From JADJRH01 sp046351455 (lineage in GTDB: Bacteria > Myxococcota_A > Polyangia > Polyangiales > Polyangiaceae), in the NCBI GenBank assembly GCA_046351455.1, contig JAXLYM010000002.1:434001-498000 (forward strand): a stretch of DNA of 64,000 bases. The letters are read 5' to 3'. The notes beneath the pieces were generated by a model. That model did not search any database, was not told where the DNA came from, and worked only from the letters and a program-made list of their open reading frames with translations. The translations under genes were made by a program, and so were the position numbers. This document shows positions 1 through 10,641 of the stretch, one piece after another; the stretch's first letter is position 1, and the number at the start of each line of letters is the position of its first letter.

Positions 1-855
1 CTCGCGTCCGGCCTCGTGATCTCGTTCGGCAGCGTGGCCCTCCGCGAGCAGCGCCGGGAGCTGCGCCTGGAGCAGGAGCTCGCCGTGGCGGAGCTCGCGC
101 GCGACCGCGACCAGCGCCTCCTCAGCAGCAGCCGATCCGTGACGATGGGCACCCTGGCGCTCGGCATCGCGCACGAGCTGTCCACGCCGCTCGGCATCGT
201 GTCGGGCCGCGCCGAGCAGCTCCTGGAGCGCACGTCCGGCGACGAGCGCTCCGAGCGGTGCGCCCGCGCGATCCTGGAGCAGACGGGCCGCATCGAGCGC
301 GTGGTGCGCGGCTTCCTCGGCCTCGCGCGGAGCGGCAAGCCGGAGCTCGCGCAGGTGGCGCCGTCCCGCGTGATCGAGGGCGCCGTCGGCCTCGTCACGC
401 ACCGCTTCGAGCGCGCGGACGTGACCCTCGCCGTCGCCGTCGACGACGAGCTGCCGTTCGTTCGATGCGACGTCGCGATGCTCGAGCAGGCGCTCGCGAA
501 CCTGCTGCTCAACGCGTGCGACGCGTGCCCCCGCGGCGGCCACGTCACGGTCGGCGCCTCGTCCGCGGGCGATCGCGTCGTCATCACCGTCGTCGACGAC
601 GGCGCCGGCATCACGGAAGAGGCGGCCGCGCGCGCGACCGAGCCGTTCTTCACCACGAAGCCCGCCGCGCACGGCTCCGGCCTCGGCCTCGCGATCGCGA
701 ACGAGATCGTGAAGCTGCACCTCGGCGCCCTCTCGATCGGACCGGCGTCGCCGAAGGGGACGCGCGCGTCCATCCAGCTCCCCGCGCTCCGCCGCGCGCC
801 GCAGGGAGAGAGCGCGCCGCTGCCCGTGGAGGAGGCCGCGCATGCCGCGTCGTGA
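1..855 (+). CDS. Sensor histidine kinase, C-terminal part (5' end cut by window edge)
   Basis: C-terminal part of a membrane sensor kinase that would autophosphorylate on His and pass phosphate to the regulator encoded next. The frame is open to base 1, so the sensor region lies outside; the first residues (LASGLVISFG) look like the end of a membrane helix. Visible are a helical linker, the HisKA H-box GIAHELSTPLG (His codon 172-174), N-box LLLNACDACPRGG, G1 box DDGAGI and G2 box GSGLGLAIANEIV of the ATPase domain. The stop lies 14 bases inside the next gene (ATG at 842), so the two are co-transcribed and probably translationally coupled. The kinase call is secure; the stimulus is unknown. 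Confidence 0.93.
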   Translation, partial: LASGLVISFGSVALREQRRELRLEQELAVAELARDRDQRLLSSSRSVTMGTLALGIAHELSTPLGIVSGRAEQLLERTSGDERSERCARAILEQTGRIERVVRGFLGLARSGKPELAQVAPSRVIEGAVGLVTHRFERADVTLAVAVDDELPFVRCDVAMLEQALANLLLNACDACPRGGHVTVGASSAGDRVVITVVDDGAGITEEAAARATEPFFTTKPAAHGSGLGLAIANEIVKLHLGALSIGPASPKGTRASIQLPALRRAPQGESAPLPVEEAAHAAS

Positions 856-2293
856 CGAACCGCAGCCGAAGCACGGCCGCGTGCTCGTCGTCGACGACGA
901 GGCCGCGATGGCCGAGATGGTGGTCGACGGCCTCGTGGACCGCGGCTACGACGCCGAGGCCGTCGCGAGCTCGGTGGACGCCGCGGAGCGCATCGCGCAC
1001 GAGCCGCTCGCCGCGATCGTCACGGACCTGCGCATGCCATCGGTCGACGGCCTCGATCTGCTGGCCCTCGTGCGGCGCCATCAGCCCGAGGTGCCGGTGA
1101 TCATCATGACGGCGTACGGCGCGATCGACTCCGCCGTGGAGTCCATGCGCCTCGGCGCCTTCCACTACCTCACGAAGCCGTTCAAGCTCGACGAGCTGAG
1201 CGCGTACCTCGACCGCGCGATGGCCCTCGCCCGCTCGAAGCAGGAGCAGGCGGACCTGCGATCCTTGCTGCGCCGCGGCGACTCGCTCGGCATCGTCTCC
1301 CGCTGCGAGGCGATGCGCGAGGCCTTCGCGGTGATCGAGCGCGTCGCCCCCACGGCGGCCTCGGTGCTGCTCCTCGGCGAGACCGGCACCGGCAAGAGCC
1401 TCTTCGCGCGGGCGCTGCACGCGATGAGCGACCGCTCCGCGAAGCCGTTCGTGACGATCAACTGCGCGGCGCTCCCCGAGGCGCTGCTGGAGAGCGAGCT
1501 GTTCGGCCACGTGAAGGGCGCGTTCACCGGCGCCGTGCGCGAGAGCGGCGGCCTCGTCGAAGAGGCGGACGGCGGCACGTTGTTCCTCGACGAGATCGCG
1601 GAGCTCGCGCCGGCCCTCCAGGCCAAGCTCCTCGACCTCGTCGAGCGCCGCGCCGCCCGCGCCGTCGGCTCGAACAAGGAGCGCCGCGTCGACGTCCGCA
1701 TCGTCGCCGCCACGAACCGTGACCTCGCGGAGAGGGCGCGCGCCGGCGCCTTCCGCGAGGACCTCTTCTACCGACTCGACGTCGTGTCGATCACGCTGCC
1801 TCCTCTGCGCGAGCGCCGCGAGGATCTGCCCGACCTCATCGAGCACCTCCTCGCCGTGTCGCTCGCGCGGCACCCGGCCTCCCCGGTGCGTCGCGTCTCC
1901 GCGGCGGCGATGGAGAGCCTCACGGCGCACACCTGGCCCGGCAACGTCCGCGAGCTGGGCCACACGATCGAGCGCGCCGTCCTCCTCGCGACCGGCCCGG
2001 AGATCCTGCCGCGCGATCTGCCGCCGATCGTCCGCGCGAGCCGCGCGCCCGAGGTGCTCTCGACCCCCGCGGAGCCGACCGCGGCCGTGGTGTTGCCGAT
2101 CCGCGAGGTGCAGCGCCGCTACGCCGCGTGGGCCCTCCAGACGCTCGGCGGCCACCGCACGCGCACCGCCGCGATGCTGGGGGTCGATCTCAAGACGCTG
2201 TCCAAGTGGCTCGGCGAATCCGAGCGAGAGGCCGCGGAGCCCCGGCTGCCGATGTTCACGTCGGGGCGGCCGCCGTCGCGCTCGCGCGGCTGA
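842..2293 (+). CDS. Sigma-54-dependent NtrC-family response regulator
   Basis: A 483-residue enhancer-binding protein of full family length that activates sigma-54 promoters when phosphorylated by the kinase upstream. Domains in order: receiver (about 13-125; acidic pair VVDDE, phosphoacceptor D62 in TDLRMP, K112 in TKPF); AAA+ domain (about 150-390) with Walker A GETGTGKS at 179-186, the sigma-54 contact loop GAFTGA at 226-231, and Walker B GGTLFLDEI; and a C-terminal Fis-type helix-turn-helix (RTRTAAMLGVDLKTLSKWL). All key residues are present. It overlaps the kinase gene and is followed 9 bases later by a universal stress protein gene. Target genes are unknown; the adjacent stress protein and porins are obvious candidates, but that is inference. 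Confidence 0.96.
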   Translation: MPRRDEPQPKHGRVLVVDDEAAMAEMVVDGLVDRGYDAEAVASSVDAAERIAHEPLAAIVTDLRMPSVDGLDLLALVRRHQPEVPVIIMTAYGAIDSAVESMRLGAFHYLTKPFKLDELSAYLDRAMALARSKQEQADLRSLLRRGDSLGIVSRCEAMREAFAVIERVAPTAASVLLLGETGTGKSLFARALHAMSDRSAKPFVTINCAALPEALLESELFGHVKGAFTGAVRESGGLVEEADGGTLFLDEIAELAPALQAKLLDLVERRAARAVGSNKERRVDVRIVAATNRDLAERARAGAFREDLFYRLDVVSITLPPLRERREDLPDLIEHLLAVSLARHPASPVRRVSAAAMESLTAHTWPGNVRELGHTIERAVLLATGPEILPRDLPPIVRASRAPEVLSTPAEPTAAVVLPIREVQRRYAAWALQTLGGHRTRTAAMLGVDLKTLSKWLGESEREAAEPRLPMFTSGRPPSRSRG

Positions 2294-2302
2294 GAGGAAG
2301 TG

Positions 2303-2758
2303 ATGACCTCCCCGAAGAAGATCCTCGTCCCCGTCGATTTCACCCGCGGATCGCACCTCACGATCGATTTCGCGCGCAGGCTGGGCGCCTCGTTCGAAGC
2401 CAGTCTGGTGCTGCTCCACGTGATCGACGTGCCGGACTCCGCGAGCGCCATCGTGCCGGGCGCGGACGTGGGCACCGACATCGCGTACGAGCGGGACCTC
2501 TCCGATCAGTGCCTCTCGGATCTCCGCGACGCCTTGATCCGCAGCGGATTCCCGAACGTCACCATCCGGACGGAGGCGGGCGATCCGGTGGAGGCCATCC
2601 TGCGGCTCGCCCGGGAGTCGGAATACGAGCTGATCGTGATGGGCACGCACGGTCGCACGGGCCTGAGCCGCCTCGTCAACGCCAGCGTGGCCGAGCGCGT
2701 TGTCCGGGCCGCTTATTGCCCCGTTCTGACGATCCACCTCCCGCCCGAAGACCCGTAG
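2303..2758 (+). CDS. Universal stress protein (UspA family)
   Basis: A 151-residue single-domain Usp. It starts KKILVPVDFTRGS and ends with the ATP-binding signature GTHGRTGLSRL...AS-VAERVV. The family motif is G-2x-G-9x-G(S/T); here the last Gly is Ala (NAS), a mild deviation that may weaken nucleotide binding. ATG at 2303 is preferred over GTG at 2300 because AGAGGAAG sits just before it. The gene follows the NtrC-type regulator by 9 bases and probably belongs to its operon. Usp proteins are cytoplasmic stress-survival factors with no single reaction; the specific role here is not visible. Confidence 0.93.
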   Translation: MTSPKKILVPVDFTRGSHLTIDFARRLGASFEASLVLLHVIDVPDSASAIVPGADVGTDIAYERDLSDQCLSDLRDALIRSGFPNVTIRTEAGDPVEAILRLARESEYELIVMGTHGRTGLSRLVNASVAERVVRAAYCPVLTIHLPPEDP

Positions 2759-2788
2759 TCCGCCGGCGGAACATCGGGACAGCGCCGC

Positions 2789-3988
2789 TCAGAGGAAGAA
2801 CTCGATCTGCAGCCGCACGCGGTCGCTCTCGTCCTTCTGTTGCGTCTGCAGATGGCTGTAGTCGACCTGCGCCTTGAAGCGGTGTTTGCGGAAGTAATAC
2901 GAGGCCCCGGCGGTCACCTCGCGGATCGTGTCCGTCGCGCTCACGTCCCCGCCGATCGCGCTCACGCGCCCGATGAGCTCCAGCTTCTTCGGGAGGACGA
3001 ACATGCCAATCTGCCCGAAGGCGCCATAATCCACCTTCTGCTTGCCGTCCTTCTCCAGCTGCCGCGCGTGCGCCTCCCCCGTGAGCGACAGGCCTCGATA
3101 TCGGAGCGTGAGCTCCCCGACTCCTTGCAAGATGTTCTTCAGATAGGACGGCGGGGAGGCGCCGGTCGGATCGGTCACGGTGCGTGTGGGGTTCAGCGCT
3201 CCGGCCACGGCGATCGACAGCTTCGGAGAGCGGGAGTCGTCGAGATCGGCCTCCCGGAAGGCGATCGGCCCCCATGGGTTATAGGCGAGCCGCAGCGTCG
3301 TCATGTAGTTCTGATCGTCGTTCGGCGCGTTCTGCCGGGAGCCGTTCCACACCCCGAGCGTGGCCTCGAATCGGTGCTCCGGGTCCGCGCCGTACACCGC
3401 AGCTCCGATGTCGCGCTGCAGGTTGAACCGGGCGTCGACGATGGAGCGGTCGATGAGCTGTTGATAGGCCTCCAGCGTGATGTGCTGTCGATTGAACGGC
3501 ACCTCGATCTGCCCGACGAGGAGGCCCAGCGACCTCCACGGATCCCACCGGAGATAGATGTCCTCGGCCGCCACCTTCCCGTCGCCCGCGTTGACCTGGA
3601 AGTGATACGTCAGCGTCGGATCGAAGATGTGACCGTGGAAGATGAACTTGGCGGCGCGCAGGCTGAACGTCGTGCTCGACTTGTCGTTCGGCTGGATCAC
3701 GCTCACGTTCTGAAGCTGAACCATCGCATACGGGTTGAGCTCCCACGCCCCGTCCCCGCTCCGGATGAAGGCCCCGCGATCGGGATCGTAGCCGAACACC
3801 GGCCCGGAAGACTCGGACTTGGCGGCTTCGGGCGCGGCGGGCTTCGGGGGCGCCGGATCGTCCGCGCGCGCGCTCGCGGCGGGGGCGAACGACGCGACGG
3901 CGAGCCCGGCGGCCACGGCGAAACGAAGGAGACGGCGAGAGACGGAGCGAGCGGTTCGAGGCGACATGAGCGCCCACCGCTTTGGCAA
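2789..3988 (-). CDS. Phosphate-selective porin O/P-type outer-membrane protein
   Basis: A 399-residue (392 from the internal start) outer-membrane beta-barrel of the OprO/OprP type, which forms anion or phosphate channels. An Arg-rich N-terminus and hydrophobic stretch ending ASARA give a signal peptide; this reads best from the second Met (start at 3967), since residues 1-7 add nothing to it. A Pro/Ala-rich spacer follows, then alternating polar/hydrophobic strands with family features such as LRAAKFIFHGHIFDPTLTY and LLVGQIEVPFNRQ. The C-terminus IEFFL carries the aromatic residue used for barrel assembly. It converges on the Usp gene 30 bases away and is paralogous to the porin at 4128-5813. 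Substrate specificity is not readable from sequence. Confidence 0.85.
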   Translation of the reverse strand: MPKRWALMSPRTARSVSRRLLRFAVAAGLAVASFAPAASARADDPAPPKPAAPEAAKSESSGPVFGYDPDRGAFIRSGDGAWELNPYAMVQLQNVSVIQPNDKSSTTFSLRAAKFIFHGHIFDPTLTYHFQVNAGDGKVAAEDIYLRWDPWRSLGLLVGQIEVPFNRQHITLEAYQQLIDRSIVDARFNLQRDIGAAVYGADPEHRFEATLGVWNGSRQNAPNDDQNYMTTLRLAYNPWGPIAFREADLDDSRSPKLSIAVAGALNPTRTVTDPTGASPPSYLKNILQGVGELTLRYRGLSLTGEAHARQLEKDGKQKVDYGAFGQIGMFVLPKKLELIGRVSAIGGDVSATDTIREVTAGASYYFRKHRFKAQVDYSHLQTQQKDESDRVRLQIEFFL

Positions 3989-4127
3989 TCGACGTACCAG
4001 ACAACGCTGTTGAGTAAACCAGGGTCAATTCGCCGCGTCCGGAGCGACGGGGCAGGATGCCTCACATCGATTCGGCGCGGGAGAGACGGTTTGAAACGTG
4101 GCTTGAAACGGCGGCGCGGGCCCCGAA

Positions 4128-5813
4128 TCAGAACCACACGCCGACGCGCGCGCCCAGCTCCTGCATCGTGTGCGCCTTCGGATCGCCGGTCGACCCGAGG
4201 TTCTGCGGGATCACCGCGCGGTTCAGCGCCGCGGAGCCGCTCCCGGGGGTCTGGTAAAGCGTGTAGTTGATCGTCGCGCGGACGTACTTCGTGTACCAGT
4301 AGTTGAGACCCACGTTGTACTCGTAGACCTCGATCTTGGAGCCGTTCTCCTTCGTCGTGCTCTTCGGATCGGCGCCGCCTCCGCGGGAGTTGGACTCGTA
4401 GTCCGCGTTGAGCCCGCTCACGCGCAGCGCGATCTCCAGCCCTCGCTTGAGCTTGTCCGGCTCCTTGTGGAGGTTCACCGTCGTCGGCCGGAAGAAGCCC
4501 GGATCGCCCGTCACGAACGCGTCCCCGAGCGGCCAGACCGAGGCCTGCACGTACCACCCGAGGCCGGACATCTGACCGTTGCGCTCCGTGTACGGCTTCC
4601 CCTCGGCGTTGCTCTGGAGCTGATAGCCGTTGATCGCCTCCCGCGTGTTGTTCGCGACGTAATACGCCTCCGCGCGGACGTCGAAGACCGAGAACGGCAC
4701 GCGCAGCTCCCCGCCGATCACCGCCTGTGTCCCCGAAGGGAGGATGTGCGTCACGCGGCTCTGAGAGTCTGTATACGAGGACTGCCAGAGCGTGTACCCC
4801 TGTCCGGTGGTGATGGGCACGACGTCGTAGCCGACGAACTTCGGATCACGCTGGCCGATGCGGCCGCTGACGCCGATCTGGAGCTTGTCCAGCGGGCCGC
4901 CGTCGCCGAAGAGCGGACGCGTGAAGATGCGCCCGGAGAAGTCCACCATGCTGTCCACCTGCGGCCGGTTGGTGCCGTCTCCCGCGAGGACCTCCAGCCC
5001 GTACGCGAGGCGCGAGTCCAGCACTTCGCCCCACACCGTGAGCCCGATCTCCTTCTTGTAAGGCACCGCGAAGGACCGGAGACCCAGGCTGCGCGCCATG
5101 AAGGTGCTGACGTTGTCTTGAGTCTGGTTCTCCATCGAGAACGCGATGTCGTGCTGGCCAACCATGAAGTTGAGGCACTTGCACACCGAGTAATTGACGT
5201 ACGCGTCGGAGAGCTGAGCGTTCGGGCTCACCGTCTCGATCTGCGCGTAGCGGGCCGTCGCGGACGTCGGATCGGTGCCCGGCGCGGCCGCGGACTGCTG
5301 GTTCTTCCCGTCCACGTTGGAGATCACCTGTCCGCCGAACTCGGCAGAGAGCAGGAAGGTCCAGTTCTGGAGGAACTGGCCCGCGAGCTCGAGCCTCAGA
5401 TTGCGGGCGAAGAGCCGGGGCTGGAGGTTCACTCCGCCGTTCTTCGCGAGGCCCGTCGGCTCCCCAGGGAAGCTGTTGAAGTCGACCATCAAGCGCCCGC
5501 GCGGATAAAACCGGAAGTAGTCGCTCGGGTCCCGCAGGAAGAAGGCCCCATTCCACCCCGCGAGCGGCGGCTCCTTCAACGTCTGTTGGGAGGCGTCGGC
5601 CAGGGCGAACACCGGAGTCGGAGCGGGCGTCGGAGGCGGCGGAGCGAGCCCCGGGACCGGCGGAGTCGGCGGCGCGTCGAGGTTCACCGGCGCCTTCGCG
5701 GCGGGGGCGGGCGCCTTCGGGGGAGGCGGCGCCGGCTTCGCGTCGTCGGCGCTCGCGACGGCTGCGAAACTCAAGGCGAACGCGGCGCTGACCCCGACGA
5801 CGGCGATCCTCAT
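4128..5813 (-). CDS. Porin (OprO/OprP-like) with proline-rich N-terminal linker
   Basis: A 561-residue outer-membrane porin, longer than the usual 400-450. It has a clean signal peptide (MRIAVVGVSAAFALSF...AVASA), a Pro/Ala-rich segment of about 50 residues suited to spanning or anchoring in the cell wall, then the barrel. Family features include FYPRGRLMVDFNSFPG, ARNLRLELAGQF, an extended-strand region, and the C-terminal end ELGARVGVWF with terminal Phe. It is separated from the second porin at 2789-3988 by a 140-base gap and may be co-expressed with it. GAAGGAG lies 8 bases before the ATG, a strong ribosome-binding site. Phosphate selectivity is inferred from family resemblance only. Confidence 0.85.
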   Translation of the reverse strand: MRIAVVGVSAAFALSFAAVASADDAKPAPPPPKAPAPAAKAPVNLDAPPTPPVPGLAPPPPTPAPTPVFALADASQQTLKEPPLAGWNGAFFLRDPSDYFRFYPRGRLMVDFNSFPGEPTGLAKNGGVNLQPRLFARNLRLELAGQFLQNWTFLLSAEFGGQVISNVDGKNQQSAAAPGTDPTSATARYAQIETVSPNAQLSDAYVNYSVCKCLNFMVGQHDIAFSMENQTQDNVSTFMARSLGLRSFAVPYKKEIGLTVWGEVLDSRLAYGLEVLAGDGTNRPQVDSMVDFSGRIFTRPLFGDGGPLDKLQIGVSGRIGQRDPKFVGYDVVPITTGQGYTLWQSSYTDSQSRVTHILPSGTQAVIGGELRVPFSVFDVRAEAYYVANNTREAINGYQLQSNAEGKPYTERNGQMSGLGWYVQASVWPLGDAFVTGDPGFFRPTTVNLHKEPDKLKRGLEIALRVSGLNADYESNSRGGGADPKSTTKENGSKIEVYEYNVGLNYWYTKYVRATINYTLYQTPGSGSAALNRAVIPQNLGSTGDPKAHTMQELGARVGVWF

Positions 5814-5982
5814 GACTCGACTCCTTCAACGGAAGGTTGCGCCCGACCAGCCTGCGAGATGCTACTTTCGGCCGCGAATCAGGCGCGCTCCTGAAAGCCC
5901 GCCGACGGTCGCACGCGCCCTCCGAAGGGTCAAGTCAACGAGCGACGCGTCTTTTTCGTGACGGTGGAGATCCGAGAATCCC

Positions 5983-7094
<1,112 letters not shown>

Positions 7095-7098
<4 letters not shown>

Positions 7099-9101
7099 TC
7101 GATCTCGGCGAGCCGTCCACGCTCGTCGCGGAGCCCGAGGCCCCGGCCGCGCTGGGGCGCCTCGCGTGGGTGCACGCGGTGCTCCTCGCGGATCCGAGGC
7201 TCACCGGCTCGGCCGTCGTGCGCGCGCACCCGCTGCTCGTGACGGTGCGGCAGGGCGATCTGTTCGTGCTCCTCGTCCCGGCGGAGGTCGCGACCGGCCG
7301 CGGCGCCGCGCACAAGGGCGCGATGGACGTGCTGCGGCCGTTCCACGCGCGCCTCGGGACCCACGAGGCGATGCTCGTGTGGCTCGGCTGCCCCGCCGCG
7401 CCGAACATCGACGAGGCGTTGAACCGCGGCCTCTCCGCGATCGTGCCGGCGTCCCCCTCCGCGGACGAGCTGTTCGTGGCGGTGCGCAACGCCTTCGAGC
7501 TGATGGAGGCCCGCGCCCGCTCCGAGAGCCGCGGAAAATGGCTGAACCGCTACCGGTACGAGCTCGGCGAGCTCATCGAGATCGCGAAGGCCATCACCAC
7601 CGAGCGCCAGATCGACCGCCTGCTCGGCGTGATCCTGGAGAAGAGCCGCTTCATCACCGGCGCCGACGCGGGCAGCATCTACGTGGTCGAGGGCGACGAC
7701 CCGGATCCTGCGCGCCGCACCCTTCGTTTCAAGCTCTCGCAGAACGAGTCGCGCACCTTCGACTCGCGCGAGTTCACGATGCCGATGAGCGTGCGCAGCC
7801 TGGCCGGCTTCGTCGCGCTCCGCCTGTCGCCGCAGCGGATCGACGACGTGTACGACCTGCCCGCGGGCTCCGAGTACGGCTTCGACCGCTCCTTCGACGA
7901 GCGCACCGGGTACCGCACGAAGAGCATGCTCGTGGCGCCGCTCCTGTCGCGCACCGGAGAGGCGATCGGCGTCCTGCAGCTCATCAACAAGAAGCGCGAC
8001 GCCGAGAAGAAATTGCTCGGCCCCGAGGACGTCGCGGAGCTCGTGATCCCGTTCGACGAGCGCAGCGAAGCGCTCCTCATGACGCTCGCGTCGCAGGCGG
8101 GCATCGCGCTCGAAAACGCCGTCCTTTACGAGGAAATCGAGCGCATGCTGGAGGGCTTCGTGCGCGCCAGCGTGGACGCGATCGAGCAGCGCGACCCCAC
8201 GACGAGCGGCCACTCGCTGCGCGTCGCGGAGCTGACGGTCGGCCTCGCGCGGGCGGTGGAGCGCGCGGGCTTCGGCCCGTACAAGGACGTCACGTTCACG
8301 AAGGACGATCTGCGCGAGCTGTCGTACGCGTCGCTGCTGCACGATTTCGGCAAGATCGGCGTGCGCGAGCAGGTGCTCGTGAAGGCGAAGAAGCTGTACC
8401 CGCACGAGCTCGCGCTGATCGAGCAGCGCTTCCAGCTCGCGTCGCGATCGCTGGAGGCGGACTTCCTCACGCGCAAGATGCGCCTCGTCTCGCGCGGCGC
8501 CAAACCGGAAGAGATCGAGGCGCTGGACCGCGATTTCGAGGCGCGCCGCGCGGAGCTGACGGAGGCGATGCGGGTCGTCATGCACGCGAACGAGCCCACG
8601 GTCTTGAAGGGCGGCGAGTACAGCCGCATCGAGGCGCTCGGCCGCGAGACGTACGTGGACGGTCACGGCTGCACGCACCCGCTGCTCACGCCGTCGGAGG
8701 TGGCGTCGCTCTCGATCGCGCGCGGCTCGCTGACCCCCGGCGAATTCGACGAGATCCGCAGCCACGTCACGCACACGTTCGAGTTCCTCTCGAAGATCCC
8801 GTGGGGCAAACAGTTCCGCCGCGTGGCGCAAATCGCCGGCGCGCACCACGAGCGCCTGAACGGCACCGGCTACCCGAACCGCCTGCAAGCCTCGGAGATC
8901 CCGCTCCAGTCCAAGATGATGAGCGTGGCCGACATCTTCGACGCCCTCACCGCGAGCGACCGCCCGTACAAGCGCGCCGTCCCGCTGGAGAAGGCGCTCG
9001 ACATCCTCGGCTACGAGGTCAAAGACAGCCACCTCGACGCCGACCTCGTGCGCATCTTCACCGAAGCGCAGGTGTGGACCGCGATCAAGCTCGGCAGTTG
9101 A
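7095..9101 (+). CDS. GAF domain / HD-GYP phosphohydrolase, likely cyclic di-GMP phosphodiesterase
   Basis: A 668-residue cytoplasmic protein starting at the ATG that overlaps the phoH-like stop. Residues 1-150 are unassigned, about 155-345 form a GAF domain (AGSIYVVEGDD..., SMLVAPLLSRTGEAIGVLQL), and the rest is HD-GYP. Metal ligands are present: GHSLRV, LLHDFGKIG near 414, THTFEFL and HHERLNGTGYP near 584, so c-di-GMP hydrolysis is plausible. Between the HD helix and the LTPGEFDEIRSHV helix there is an insertion of roughly 100 residues, rich in Arg/Glu (RSLEADFLTRKM...), that canonical HD-GYP domains lack. Coupling to a PhoH ATPase is unusual and suggests a link between nucleotide signalling and RNA handling; that is inference. 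Confidence 0.92.
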
Positions 9102-9104
9102 TCG

Positions 9105-9689
9105 CTACTTCTTCTTGATCGTGAAATTGGCCTGACGCACGACGAGCGCGTCCGTCCCCGCGACGCGCAGCTCCGCCTGAACGACGCCCTCCTTGAGCGG
9201 CCCCACGAGCACGCCGGTCATCGCCGTCTTCGCGGTCGGGTCGTCCGGGACGAACTGCGCGCGCAGCATCTTGCCGTCCATTTTGCCGCGGATCGAAGCC
9301 TTTCCGAGCGCGCCGTCGCTCTGCCCGGTCACGTCGCCGTCGGGCGTCACGACGATCTTCACGACGCCCGCTCCGGAGGCGACCTTGCCGTCGTCCGCGG
9401 CGCGCGCCGGATCTTTCACGCCCGCGGGCATCTCGACGGTGCCCTTCTTCGCGTCGTAGCTGCCCTCCCACGCCCCCGCGAGCACCGCCCAATCCGCGGC
9501 CCCCGCCGTCGTCGCAGCGGTGTCCGTCGCGCTCGCAGATGCGGTCGGCGGAGCCGCGGGCGGCTCCATCCGAGGCTTGTCGGTGGCGGGGATTTCGGGC
9601 GGAGGAGGCGGCCCGTCGGAGTCGCACCCCCCGAGCGCGCTCAGCGTGCCCGAGAGGAGGATCGACGCGATCGTGAAGCGGATGCGCAC
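9105..9689 (-). CDS. Putative lipoprotein, function unknown
   Basis: A 194-residue protein with a lipoprotein signal (ILLSGTLSALGGC; the modified Cys follows LGG), a Pro/Ala/Thr-rich linker, then a beta-rich domain of about 130 residues (WAVLAGAWEGSYDAKKGTV..., GDVTGQSDGALG, RGKMDGKMLRA) reminiscent of small lipocalin-like or calycin folds that report an amount of binding material. No family could be named. GTG at 9687-9689 is the start, supported by TAGGCT seven bases upstream (leaderless pattern). Its stop lies 3 bases from the stop of the HD-GYP gene, a tight tail-to-tail arrangement. Confidence 0.8.
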   Translation of the reverse strand: MRIRFTIASILLSGTLSALGGCDSDGPPPPPEIPATDKPRMEPPAAPPTASASATDTAATTAGAADWAVLAGAWEGSYDAKKGTVEMPAGVKDPARAADDGKVASGAGVVKIVVTPDGDVTGQSDGALGKASIRGKMDGKMLRAQFVPDDPTAKTAMTGVLVGPLKEGVVQAELRVAGTDALVVRQANFTIKKK

Positions 9690-9696
9690 CGCGCAG

Positions 9697-9702
9697 AGCC
9701 TA
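9697..9702 (-). promoter_or_regulatory. Leaderless-type -10 element TAGGCT for gene 9105-9689
   Basis: TAGGCT read on the minus strand, followed by exactly 7 bases and then the GTG start. No Shine-Dalgarno sequence is present. The same hexamer with the same spacing precedes the gene at 26834. Confidence 0.5.
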
Positions 9703-9737
9703 GTGAAGAGCCCCGCGCGCGGCCACGAGGAAGCGGC

Positions 9738-10565
9738 TCAGCGACGCGACGAGCCGAGGATGCGGAGCAGGTAGAGGAACAGGTTCAGGAAGTCGAGGTA
9801 GAGCGTCATCGCGCCGCCGACGGCGTCACGGCTGTTCGACCGGAGGATGCGCCACGTGTCGAAGAGGACGTAGCCGCCGAACAAGATCACGCCCACGCTC
9901 GCGATCGCGAGCCCGAGCACGCTGCTCTGCAGGAAGAGGTTCAGGATCGCGGCGCCGAGGATCACGAAGAGGCCCATCGTCAGCGCGCTGCCGAGGAACG
10001 AAAAATCCTTCTTCGAGATCACGACGTAGCCCGTGAGCCCGCCGAACATCGCGCTCGCGAGGATGAAGGCGTCCCGGATCGGCGCCGCGGAGATCGTCTC
10101 CCCGGAGGCCGCGAACACCTGCGCGACGAACAGGCTCGGCGCGAAGATGATGCCGAGCAGGAACGCCATCCCGAAGAGGGCCGCCACGTTCACGCCGCGC
10201 ACGAACCGCACCGCCGACGCGCCGAAGACGATGCCGAGCGTCGCGACGAGCGCGATGATCGGCGAGCCCGCGACGAGCGCCACGAGCGGTGGCACCTTCA
10301 CGCCGCCCCACTGGACCGCGGACGTCTCGGCGCCGGCGTAGAGCGCGATCATCGCGCCGACGGCGGACACGAGCACGCTGCCGGTGAAGAGCGCGTACAC
10401 CTTGCGGATGAACGCGAGCCGCTCGGCCCCGGCCTCTTGCTGCTGCTCCTGCACGGCGCCGAACGCGCCGTACCCCGGCTGCCCGTAAGGCTGCTGGTAC
10501 TGCGGATACTGCTGCTGCTGGCCGTAGTTCTGTTGCGGACCCCAGGGCTGATTCGGATAGCTCAT
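9738..10565 (-). CDS. Bax inhibitor-1 / YccA family integral membrane protein
   Basis: A 275-residue inner-membrane protein. The first 45 residues are Gln/Tyr/Pro-rich (QQQQYPQYQQPYGQPGYG) and probably cytoplasmic; seven hydrophobic helices follow (for example VYALFTGSVLVSAVGAMIAL and GMAFLLGIIFAPSLFVAQVF). The C-terminal family signature LYLDFLNLFLYLLRILGS is intact. BI-1 family members act as pH-sensitive calcium leak channels or partners of the FtsH protease system; which applies here is unknown. GGAAGGGAG provides the ribosome-binding site. The Gln-rich tail is unlike E. coli YccA but common in soil-bacterial homologues. Confidence 0.93.
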   Translation of the reverse strand: MSYPNQPWGPQQNYGQQQQYPQYQQPYGQPGYGAFGAVQEQQQEAGAERLAFIRKVYALFTGSVLVSAVGAMIALYAGAETSAVQWGGVKVPPLVALVAGSPIIALVATLGIVFGASAVRFVRGVNVAALFGMAFLLGIIFAPSLFVAQVFAASGETISAAPIRDAFILASAMFGGLTGYVVISKKDFSFLGSALTMGLFVILGAAILNLFLQSSVLGLAIASVGVILFGGYVLFDTWRILRSNSRDAVGGAMTLYLDFLNLFLYLLRILGSSRR

Positions 10566-10641
10566 GCGAGGCTCCCTTCCGAGCGACGAAGCCGAGGGTA
10601 GCCTCGCGAGCCTTCAAATCAAGATCCCCGCGCGCTCTCTC

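Noticed and set aside
2759..2770. TCCGCCGGCGGA palindrome between the Usp and porin genes
   Set aside because: No loop and no T-run; likely chance in GC-rich DNA.
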